Assembly (NCBI GenBank): GCA_023459875.1
Contig: JAEWRY010000044.1
Location: 219,795 to 283,794 of the forward strand
Length of the DNA stretch: 64,000 bases
Source of the DNA: Bacillota bacterium
Lineage (GTDB): Bacteria; Bacillota; Clostridia; Oscillospirales; Oscillospiraceae
Direction: 5' to 3'
The first letter of the stretch is position 1, and the number at the start of each line of letters is the position of its first letter. Under the pieces are notes generated by a model. That model worked only from the letters and a program-made list of their open reading frames with translations, had not been told where the DNA came from and made no database searches. The position numbers and the translations under genes were made by a program. Shown here piece after piece: positions 52,026 to 58,859 of this stretch.

Positions 52026-53567
52026 ATGGAAAATACGATTGCCATTGAACTCAGGGATATTACAAAAACATTTGGCGATGTGGTTGCCAACAATAAAATA
52101 TGCCTTCAGGTTCGCCGCGGGGAGATCCTGTCGCTTTTGGGCGAAAACGGGAGCGGCAAGACGACCCTCATGAATATGATCTCCGGCATCTATTTCCCCG
52201 ACAGCGGACAGATTTTCGTTGATGGGAAAGAGGTAACCATACGTGACCCAAAGGATGCCTTTGATCTGGGAATCGGAATGATCCACCAGCATTTTAAGCT
52301 GGTGGATGTGCTGACGGCGGCGGAGAATATTGTGTTGGGCCTTCCGGAAAAGGGACGGCTGGACCGGAAGAGAATTTCCGCTCAGGTGGAGGAGATTTCC
52401 TCCAGATACGGATTTGATCTGAACCCTTCCAAAAAAATTTACAACATGTCCGTTTCGGAAAAACAGACGGTGGAGATCGTGAAGGTGCTCTACCGGGGAG
52501 CCAATATTCTGATTCTGGATGAGCCGACGGCCGTTCTGACGCCTCAGGAGACCACCAAGCTTTTTGCGGTCCTGCGTAACATGAAGGCCGACGGGAAAGC
52601 CATCGTCATCATCACCCATAAGCTCCACGAGGTTATGGACATTTCCGATAAAGTCGCCGTACTGCGCAAGGGAGAATATATAGGCACGGTGGACACCTCG
52701 GGGACCAATCCCCAGGCTCTTACCGATATGATGGTCGGCCGTGCGGTCAGCCTGGATATTGACCGCCCGGAGCCAAAGAACCCCACGCAGCGGCTCGCGG
52801 TCGAAAATTTGACCTGTTTAAACGAAGTGGACTTTCCGGTGCTAAACAGCGTCTCCTTAACCGCGATGGGCGGTGAAATTCTGGGCGTCGCGGGTGTGGC
52901 GGGCAGCGGACAGCGGGAGCTGTGCGAGGCCATTACGGGGCTTTATCCCATTAAACAGGGCAAGGTCTGTTATTTTGATCCCAAAGACGGCCCCAGGGAG
53001 CTTGTCGGCAAGACGCCCATGGAGATCCGCAGGATGGGAATTTCCCTTGCCTTTGTGCCGGAAGACCGGCTGGGCATGGGCCTGGTGGCCGGTATGGATA
53101 TGACGGACAATATGATGCTGCGCAGTTATCGCCGCGGGTACAGCATGTTCGCCGACCGCAAATCTCCGAAGCAGCTGGCCGAAAAGATCATTGAGCAGCT
53201 TGAGGTGGTGACGCCGGGGACGACGACCCCTGTGCGGCGGCTTTCGGGCGGCAATGTGCAGAAAGTGCTGGTGGGCCGTGAAATCGCCTCGGCGCCCACC
53301 GTTCTGGTGGTTGCCTACCCGGTCCGCGGGTTGGACATCAACTCGTCTTATACTATCTATCGGCTTTTAAACGAGCAGAAAGCCAAGGGCGTTGCCGTCA
53401 TCTATGTGGGCGAGGATTTGGATGTGCTCCTGGAGCTTTGCGACCGGATTGTGGTTTTGTGCGGCGGTAAGGTATCCGGCATCGTGGATGCGCGCAGCGT
53501 CACAAAGGAAGAGGTGGGTCTTCTTATGACCCAGATGAAGCGGGAGGAGGGCGAGGAGCATGGCTAA
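52026..53567 (+). CDS. BMP-type nucleoside ABC transporter, double ATPase
   Basis: 513 residues from ATG 52026 (GAGGTGAGG upstream). Two ABC modules: NBD1 has GENGSGKTT, MSVSEKQTVEIVK and ILILDEPTAVLTP. NBD2 has a non-standard P-loop GVAGSGQREL, LSGGNVQKVLVGREI and VLVVAYPVRGLDI without the Walker B Glu, as is usual in this RbsA/YufO-like family. NBD1 should be the hydrolytic site. An 8-bp inverted repeat GCAAACAA/TTGTTTGC (51970-51990) sits before the gene. Overlaps the next gene by 8 nt. Confidence 0.93.
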   Translation: MENTIAIELRDITKTFGDVVANNKICLQVRRGEILSLLGENGSGKTTLMNMISGIYFPDSGQIFVDGKEVTIRDPKDAFDLGIGMIHQHFKLVDVLTAAENIVLGLPEKGRLDRKRISAQVEEISSRYGFDLNPSKKIYNMSVSEKQTVEIVKVLYRGANILILDEPTAVLTPQETTKLFAVLRNMKADGKAIVIITHKLHEVMDISDKVAVLRKGEYIGTVDTSGTNPQALTDMMVGRAVSLDIDRPEPKNPTQRLAVENLTCLNEVDFPVLNSVSLTAMGGEILGVAGVAGSGQRELCEAITGLYPIKQGKVCYFDPKDGPRELVGKTPMEIRRMGISLAFVPEDRLGMGLVAGMDMTDNMMLRSYRRGYSMFADRKSPKQLAEKIIEQLEVVTPGTTTPVRRLSGGNVQKVLVGREIASAPTVLVVAYPVRGLDINSSYTIYRLLNEQKAKGVAVIYVGEDLDVLLELCDRIVVLCGGKVSGIVDARSVTKEEVGLLMTQMKREEGEEHG

Positions 53568-54672
53568 GAGCGCGGCGCATGCCGGACATTCGGAACCCTT
53601 TGTCCGAATTGCCAAACGCAGCGACATTTCCCGGGGAAAGGCGGTCTTCGTCCGGGCCGCCGCGATTTTTCTCGCGCTGTGCGCAGGAGGCCTTATCATG
53701 CTTGCCCTGGGCCACAGCCCGATTGCGGTCTATGTCGATATCATACGCGGCTCCCTCATGACCAAAACAGCCCTGCGGGAAACAATAAAAATTTCCGTTC
53801 CGCTGTTGGGCGCGGCGGTGGCCATCGCGCCCGCCTTCATGATGAGGTTCTGGAATATCGGCGCCGAGGGTCAGATCCTGGTGGGCGGAATCGCCGCGTC
53901 CTACTTCGCCTTGTTTCAATGCCAGAATTTCTCCAGCCCGGTGCTGCTTGTCATCATGTTTGCGGCCGGCGCGCTTGCCGGAGGGCTGTGGGGCCTTATT
54001 CCCGCCATATTTAAAGCCAAGTGGGGCACCAACGAAACCCTTTTCACCCTGATGCTCAACTATGTTGCCCTGGGAATTGAAAAATACCTTCAAAACGGTC
54101 CCTGGAAAGATCCAAAAGGGACTGGATTCCCTATTATTGCCATGTTCAGTAAATCGGCGAGGCTTCCGAAGGTGTTCGGGGTACATATCGGCTGGATTAT
54201 CGTTTTGATTTTTATGGCTGCGATGTTCATTTACCTGCGGTATACCAAGCAGGGATATGAGATTGCCGTGGTGGGCGAGAGCGAGCGCACCGCAAAATAC
54301 GCGGGCATGAACGTTGCCAAGGTTTTCACGCGCACGATGTTCCTTTCGGGTGCCATTTCGGGCGCTGTCGGCTTTCTCATCGTCTCCGGCGCCGACTATA
54401 CCCTCAATACCGGTACGGCGGGCGGCGTGGGTTTCACCGCCATCACCGTTGCATGGCTCGCCAAGCTCAATCCCCTTATCATGGTGGTAATCGCCTTTTT
54501 CCTGGCGATCCTTTCCAAGGGATCCAACACCATTCAAACCGATTTCAAGATCCCCGCTTCGGCGGCGGGCGTACTGACGGGGATTATTCTGTTCTTCATG
54601 CTCGGGTGCGAATTCTTCATTAATTATCGGCTCATTTTCCGAAACGGAAAGGGGGGCGCGGCTCATGTCTGA
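53560..54672 (+). CDS. BMP-type nucleoside ABC transporter permease 1
   Basis: 370 residues, about eight to ten membrane helices, BPD_transp_2 family: FWNIGAEGQILVGGIAASYFAL, TNETLFTLMLNYVALGI and GYEIAVVGESERTAKYAGMNV are typical of YufP-like permeases. Overlaps the ATPase and the second permease gene by 8 nt each, implying tight translational coupling. Confidence 0.92.
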   Translation: MAKSAAHAGHSEPFVRIAKRSDISRGKAVFVRAAAIFLALCAGGLIMLALGHSPIAVYVDIIRGSLMTKTALRETIKISVPLLGAAVAIAPAFMMRFWNIGAEGQILVGGIAASYFALFQCQNFSSPVLLVIMFAAGALAGGLWGLIPAIFKAKWGTNETLFTLMLNYVALGIEKYLQNGPWKDPKGTGFPIIAMFSKSARLPKVFGVHIGWIIVLIFMAAMFIYLRYTKQGYEIAVVGESERTAKYAGMNVAKVFTRTMFLSGAISGAVGFLIVSGADYTLNTGTAGGVGFTAITVAWLAKLNPLIMVVIAFFLAILSKGSNTIQTDFKIPASAAGVLTGIILFFMLGCEFFINYRLIFRNGKGGAAHV

Positions 54673-55648
54673 CGCGATCAACTTTTTAATTGCCGCAATT
54701 TTGGCCGGTACGCCGCTGCTGTTCGGTGTGCTGGGCGAAATTTTAACCGAGAAGTCGGGAAATCTGAATCTGGGCGTGGAAGGCATGATGTTTATGGGGG
54801 CGGTGGCGGGCCTAGCCGGCTCCTTTTACTATGAACAGTCCGCCGCGAACCCATCTCCGGTGCTCTCGGCGGTCATCGCTCTGCTGTGCGCCTTTCTCTG
54901 CGCCGCCTTCGGGGCCTTTATTTACAGCGTGCTTACCATTACGCTGCGCGCCAATCAGAACGTCACGGGCCTGGCCCTCACCATTTTTGGCACGGGCTTT
55001 GGCAACTTTGTGGGCGAGGCCATCGGCAACACCACCAAGAGCAACTATATGGCCGTGGGCAATGTGACCAAAAGCGTATTTAACTCCGGAATTCCTGTGC
55101 TGCAGGACATCCCCCTGGTGGGGAAGATTCTGTTTTCTTATAATTTCTTGGTTTATTTGGCCATTGTTCTTGCCGTCCTGCTCACCTGGTTTCTGGGCCG
55201 CAGCCGCACAGGCCTCAATCTCCGTGCCGTGGGTGAAAGCCCGGCCACTGCCGACGCGGCAGGCATCAACGTCACCAGATATAAATATCTTGCCACCTGC
55301 ATCGGAGGCGGGATCAGCGGCTTAGGTGGTCTATATATTGTAATGAACTCCGCCAACGGCGTGGGCGGAGTTTGGGTCCACGGCTGCGTGAACGGCAAGG
55401 GCTGGATTGCCGTGGCTCTGGTTATCTTTGTTACCTGGAATCCGGCAAGGGCGCTTCTGGGAAGCCTGGTGTTCGGCGCACTGTCGGTCATGCGGCTCTA
55501 TGTGCCGCTGGGAATCCCGGCTCAGATTTACGATACCTTCCCATACTTTGCCACTATCCTCGTCCTCATCGCGGTCAGCATGAGAAGGAAGCGGGAAAAT
55601 CAGCCCCCGGCCAGTCTGGGTTTGGCGTATTTCAGAGAAGAACGATAG
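54665..55648 (+). CDS. BMP-type nucleoside ABC transporter permease 2
   Basis: 327 residues, BPD_transp_2 family: the start AILAGTPLLFGVLGEILTEKSGNLNLGVEGMMFMGA and LRAVGESPATADAAGINVTRYK match YufQ-like permeases. Partner of the preceding permease. Last gene of the importer. A hairpin and repeat copy B follow. Confidence 0.92.
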   Translation: MSDAINFLIAAILAGTPLLFGVLGEILTEKSGNLNLGVEGMMFMGAVAGLAGSFYYEQSAANPSPVLSAVIALLCAFLCAAFGAFIYSVLTITLRANQNVTGLALTIFGTGFGNFVGEAIGNTTKSNYMAVGNVTKSVFNSGIPVLQDIPLVGKILFSYNFLVYLAIVLAVLLTWFLGRSRTGLNLRAVGESPATADAAGINVTRYKYLATCIGGGISGLGGLYIVMNSANGVGGVWVHGCVNGKGWIAVALVIFVTWNPARALLGSLVFGALSVMRLYVPLGIPAQIYDTFPYFATILVLIAVSMRRKRENQPPASLGLAYFREER

Positions 55649-55651
55649 AAA

Positions 55652-55678
55652 ACGGGGGGCATCACAGATGCCCCCCGT
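55652..55678 (+). repeat. Hairpin flanking repeat copy B, left
   Basis: ACGGGGGGCATC-ACA-GATGCCCCCCGT, a perfect 12-bp stem just after the permease gene. No T-run follows. Almost the same sequence recurs at 55888-55913 on the other side of repeat copy B. Confidence 0.85.
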
Positions 55679-55684
55679 GTAGAC

Positions 55685-55880
55685 TGTCGAAAAACCCTGT
55701 TTTTCGACAAAACGATAGATGGAAGCGGCTCTCTGGAGCCGCACAAAGAGTATCTAGCGGGAAGTGAATTCCCGCTAGATACTGGTATGTAACCTTTTGC
55801 GGATTTCGGTTGCGGAACGCAACGCAAAATCCGCAAAAGCTTTTCGCCGGTGGCGAAAAGGACGAAGGACTTTTTCGACA
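55685..55880 (+). repeat. Dispersed multi-hairpin repeat, copy B
   Basis: 196 bp, the better-preserved copy. Ends are inverted: TGTCGAAAAA (55685-55694) and TTTTTCGACA (55871-55880). Hairpins in order: GTCGAAAAAC/GTTTTTCGAC (55686-55708), GCGGCTC/GAGCCGC (55725-55742), AGTATCTAGCGGGAA with its complement (55749-55783), CTTTTGCGGATTT/AAATCCGCAAAAG with an inner GTTGCG/CGCAAC (55794-55839), and CTTTTCGC/GCGAAAAG (55840-55860). In the third stem, GC pairs of copy A are AT pairs here on both arms. No open frame with coding character. Confidence 0.85.
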
Positions 55881-55887
55881 AGCTGAG

Positions 55888-55913
55888 CGGGGGCATCACA
55901 GATGCTCCCCGTG
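55888..55913 (+). repeat. Hairpin flanking repeat copy B, right
   Basis: CGGGGGCATC-ACA-GATGCTCCCCG, near-duplicate of the hairpin at 55652-55678, 7 nt after the end of repeat copy B. Followed by CTTTTCTG. Confidence 0.82.
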
Positions 55914-55969
55914 CGCTTTTCTGTTTGGGTCAACCCATGGCGAAATACCTGTGAGATTGCCGCCAAACG

Positions 55970-56010
55970 ACAACAAACCGAACGCCCGCTCCCGACGTCC
56001 GGTTTGTTGT
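55970..56010. terminator. Hairpin downstream of tadA
   Basis: ACAACAAACCG pairs with CGGTTTGTTGT (11 bp) around a 19-nt loop, 110 nt after the tadA stop on the reverse strand. The surrounding 55649-56119 gap otherwise holds repeat copy B and AT-rich DNA without a gene. Terminator role uncertain. Confidence 0.45.
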
Positions 56011-56119
56011 GTTAAGAAAGAGGATACATTGAAATGAAAAATGAGAAGAAACCGTCTCTTGCAAGAGTTATATTATCTTTTAGATATTAATAAACCAAAC
56101 AAAGAATGTTACAAAAAAG

Positions 56120-56593
56120 TTAAATATGCCGCACTGCCGTGCTATCTGCATTTTTTCTGAGATTATCGAAAAAAACTTTCGTCTGAGAAGAACATTCGTT
56201 TTTCAGAACCCCACCTACCAGCCGGGGTTTGTGGTTGAACCGCTCCTCAAACAGATTGAGAACCGATCCGCAGCAGCCCGCTTTTTCATCCCGCGCGCCG
56301 TAATATACTTCGGAAATACGGGCGTTGATGATGGCACCTGCACACATGGGGCACGGTTCCAGGGTAACATACAGGGCACATCCGTGAAGCCGCCAGCTTC
56401 CCACCCGGAGGCAGGCGTCCCGGATGGCCTCAATTTCAGCGTGGGCGGTGGCGTCTGACACTAATTCCCGGCGATTCCGGCCCCTGCCGATGATTTCCCC
56501 GTCCTTGACGATCACACAGCCCACAGGGACGTCGCCGCCTTCCGCCGCTGCCCCATAAGCCAGAGCTTCCTTCATATAGTCCTCGTGGGTCAT
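56120..56593 (-). CDS. tadA: tRNA-specific adenosine deaminase
   Basis: 157 residues from ATG 56593 (GGAGGAA 7 nt upstream); a longer frame upstream lacks a site. Zinc and catalytic motifs H51-A-E53 (TAHAEIEAIRDA) and P-C81-PM-C84 (EPCPMCAGAI) are intact, with GARDEKAGCCGS typical of TadA. It makes inosine at position 34 of tRNA-Arg(ACG). Monocistronic, divergent from mntP. Confidence 0.95.
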   Translation of the reverse strand: MTHEDYMKEALAYGAAAEGGDVPVGCVIVKDGEIIGRGRNRRELVSDATAHAEIEAIRDACLRVGSWRLHGCALYVTLEPCPMCAGAIINARISEVYYGARDEKAGCCGSVLNLFEERFNHKPRLVGGVLKNECSSQTKVFFDNLRKNADSTAVRHI

Positions 56594-56766
56594 AGATGAA
56601 TTCCTCCTGCTTATTCCAAAAGGATAGTAATATTGTATCAGATATGCTATACTACCCGCAAGATGGGAAAACTGTAATAGGAGCAACGCTGTTTCGTCTC
56701 CGCTCAATGGGTGGCGAAGTATATTCCGGGACTCCATATTTATATAATGTATTTTGAGGTGGTTTT

Positions 56767-57318
56767 TTGATTTCGGTTCTTCTGATCGCGTTAAGTTTGG
56801 CGATGGACGCCTTTGCCGTTTCGGTCTCCAGTGGGATTTCGGTGCCAGGCTTCGGATGGAAGCATGCCTTTAAAATGGGAATGTGGTTCGGCAGCTTCCA
56901 GTTCCTTATGCCGCTTGCCGGATGGCTATTGGGCCGTGGCGTCAGCTCTTATATTGAGGCCGTTGACCACTGGATCGCCTTTGCTCTGCTGGCGCTGATC
57001 GGGGGGCGTATGATACTGGAGGCTGTAAAGGGGGACGCCGAAGGCCGGGCGGTCACCGAGCTGACCGTGAGGCGGCTGAGTCTGCTGGCGGTGGCAACCA
57101 GTATCGATGCGCTGGCCGTGGGAGTATCCATGGCTTTTATGGATGTGAATATTTTCCTATCGGCGGCGATCATCGGCGTGGTGGCGTTTGTCCTTTCGGT
57201 GTTGGGAGGCCGGCTTGGCCGATACCTGGGGGATTTGTTTCAGAAGCGGGCCACCATTGCGGGAGGATTGGTTCTGATGGGAATCGGTATAAAAATCCTG
57301 GCCGAACACCTCATGTAA
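56767..57318 (+). CDS. mntP: Manganese efflux pump MntP
   Basis: 183 residues with TTG start; GAGGTGG lies 5 nt upstream and the frame begins as MISVLLIALSLAMDAFAVSVSSGI, the normal MntP start. Six membrane helices in two inverted halves, with the two Asp motifs AMDAFAVS and SIDALAVGVS that line the metal path. No Mn riboswitch (yybP-ykoY) was recognised upstream. Confidence 0.92.
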   Translation: MISVLLIALSLAMDAFAVSVSSGISVPGFGWKHAFKMGMWFGSFQFLMPLAGWLLGRGVSSYIEAVDHWIAFALLALIGGRMILEAVKGDAEGRAVTELTVRRLSLLAVATSIDALAVGVSMAFMDVNIFLSAAIIGVVAFVLSVLGGRLGRYLGDLFQKRATIAGGLVLMGIGIKILAEHLM

Positions 57319-57345
57319 AACCGCAAAGAAATTGTGATAGAAACG

Positions 57346-57379
57346 AAGCGGGAGACACGCATTAGCGCGTCTCCCGCTT
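57346..57379. terminator. Convergent terminator between mntP and thlA
   Basis: AAGCGGGAGAC (57346-57356) pairs with GTCTCCCGCTT (57369-57379). The flanks are AT-rich but have no long T-run. Confidence 0.7.
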
Positions 57380-57394
57380 ATTAATCTTAAGAAA

Positions 57395-58579
57395 TCAGCA
57401 CTTCTCAAAGATGGTGGCGGTACCCATGCCGCCGCCGATGCACAGAGTGGCAAGGCCCTTCTTGGCTTCGGGACGCTTCTGCAGCTCGTGAATCAGAGAA
57501 ACGATGATGCGGGCGCCGGAGCAGCCGACGGGGTGGCCAAGAGCGATGGCGCCGCCGTTGACGTTGACCTTGGACATATCGAACTCCAGATCGTGGGCTA
57601 CGGCGATGGACTGAGCGGCAAAAGCCTCGTTGGCTTCGATCAGGTCCATATCCTTAATGGTAAGACCGGCCTTGGAAAGCGCCTGACGGGAAGCGGGAAC
57701 GGGACCAACGCCCATGATGGTGGGATCTACGCCGCCCTGGCCCCAGGAGACGAGCTTCGCCATGGGCTTAAGACCGTACTTCTTGACGGCTTCGCCGGAG
57801 GCGATCACAAGAGCGGCGGCGCCGTCGTTGATGCCGGAGGCGTTGGCAGCGGTTACACGGCCGCCGTCGGGCTTGAAGGCGGGCTTCAGCTTGGAAATGC
57901 CCTCGAGGGTGGTGCTGGCCTTGGGATGCTCGTCTTTTTTGAACTCAATGGTTTCCTTTTTGCCCTTGATGAGAACGGGAACGATCTCGTCGTCAAAGCG
58001 GCCGGAAGCCTGAGCGGCGGCGCACTTCTGCTGGGAGGATACGGCAAAAGCGTCCAGCTCTTCACGGGTGATGCCCCACTGGTCGCAGACGTTCTCGGCG
58101 GTGATGCCCATGTGGTACTGGTGGAAGGCGTCGGTTAAACCGTCGTACACCATAGTGTCGACCATCTTGGTGTTGCCCATGCGGGCGCCGTAGCGGGCGG
58201 TGGGAATGGCATAGGGAGCGGCGGACATGTTTTCGGTGCCGCCGGCAACAATGATTTCTGCGTCGCCGGAGAGAATGGTTCGGGCGGCCTCGATGACGCT
58301 CTTCATGCCGGATCCGCAGACCATGCCGACTGTGTAGGCGGGGACGGTGACGGGAATGCCGGCCTTCAGGGATGCCTGGCGGGCTACGTTCTGTCCCAGA
58401 CCGGCGGTGAGGATGCAGCCGAACATGACTTCGTCGACCTGCTCGGGCTTAACTCCGCTGCGATTGAGAGCTTCTTTGATGACGAGGGCGCCCAACTCGG
58501 CGGAGGGGACATCCTTCAGGGAACCACCGAAGGTGCCGATGGCGGTGCGGCAGCAATTTACGACATAAAGTTCTTTCAT
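57395..58579 (-). CDS. thlA: Acetyl-CoA C-acetyltransferase (thiolase)
   Basis: 394 residues from ATG 58579 (AGGAGGT 6 nt upstream). Catalytic residues: Cys88 (MVCGSGMKS), His349 (GHPVGCSG) and Cys380 (LCIGGGMGTA). Length and sequence match biosynthetic thiolases of clostridia, which condense two acetyl-CoA to acetoacetyl-CoA as the first step of butyrate formation. It stands alone, not with hbd/crt/bcd as in many butyrate operons. Confidence 0.95.
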   Translation of the reverse strand: MKELYVVNCCRTAIGTFGGSLKDVPSAELGALVIKEALNRSGVKPEQVDEVMFGCILTAGLGQNVARQASLKAGIPVTVPAYTVGMVCGSGMKSVIEAARTILSGDAEIIVAGGTENMSAAPYAIPTARYGARMGNTKMVDTMVYDGLTDAFHQYHMGITAENVCDQWGITREELDAFAVSSQQKCAAAQASGRFDDEIVPVLIKGKKETIEFKKDEHPKASTTLEGISKLKPAFKPDGGRVTAANASGINDGAAALVIASGEAVKKYGLKPMAKLVSWGQGGVDPTIMGVGPVPASRQALSKAGLTIKDMDLIEANEAFAAQSIAVAHDLEFDMSKVNVNGGAIALGHPVGCSGARIIVSLIHELQKRPEAKKGLATLCIGGGMGTATIFEKC

Positions 58580-58638
58580 ATTGTACCTCCTAAAATTAAT
58601 CATGCCCTGCTATATGGGCAGGGTCTTTTTCCAAAGTT

Positions 58639-58667
58639 ATTATAGAGGAAAAAAGTGAAAAAATCAA
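58639..58667 (-). promoter_or_regulatory. Promoter of thlA
   Basis: Sense strand TTGATT (58667-58662), 17-bp spacer, TATAAT (58644-58639), about 60 nt before the start codon. Confidence 0.8.
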
Positions 58668-58786
58668 CTAAAGATTCTGCAATAATGAAAACAGAACGAC
58701 AAATAGTTATTAATTATAGGGGCGGTTGTGGTGCTGCTGCCTGCAGTCGGTCAAAATTTGTCGACAGACAGCGGCTTATCTTTTCC

Positions 58787-58815
58787 TTGAAATCGAAACA
58801 AGCAGCAGGTATACT
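58787..58815 (+). promoter_or_regulatory. Promoter of the Ca2+-type P-ATPase gene
   Basis: TTGAAA (58787-58792), 17-bp spacer, TATACT (58810-58815), 44 nt before the ATG. Confidence 0.75.
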
Positions 58816-58859
58816 GATAAGAGCACAAATGAGTTTACAGCAGAAAAGGAGCAATACCA

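Noticed and set aside
52026..53567. Loss of Walker B Glu in the second ATPase half considered as a mutation
   Set aside because: Degenerate second nucleotide sites are normal for the RbsA/YufO-type double ATPases of this family.
53524..54786. A 420-codon reverse frame across the nucleoside permease genes
   Set aside because: The sense strand encodes two clear permeases with overlapping starts; the reverse frame is charged, low-complexity and without a start signal.
55600..55899. A small reverse-strand protein from repeat copy B and a similar one from copy A
   Set aside because: The shared peptide arises from the shared DNA repeat. Stems and loops, not codons, are conserved, and no ribosome-binding site is present.
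56594..56766. Manganese (yybP-ykoY) riboswitch before mntP
   Set aside because: No matching conserved loops were seen in this short gap.
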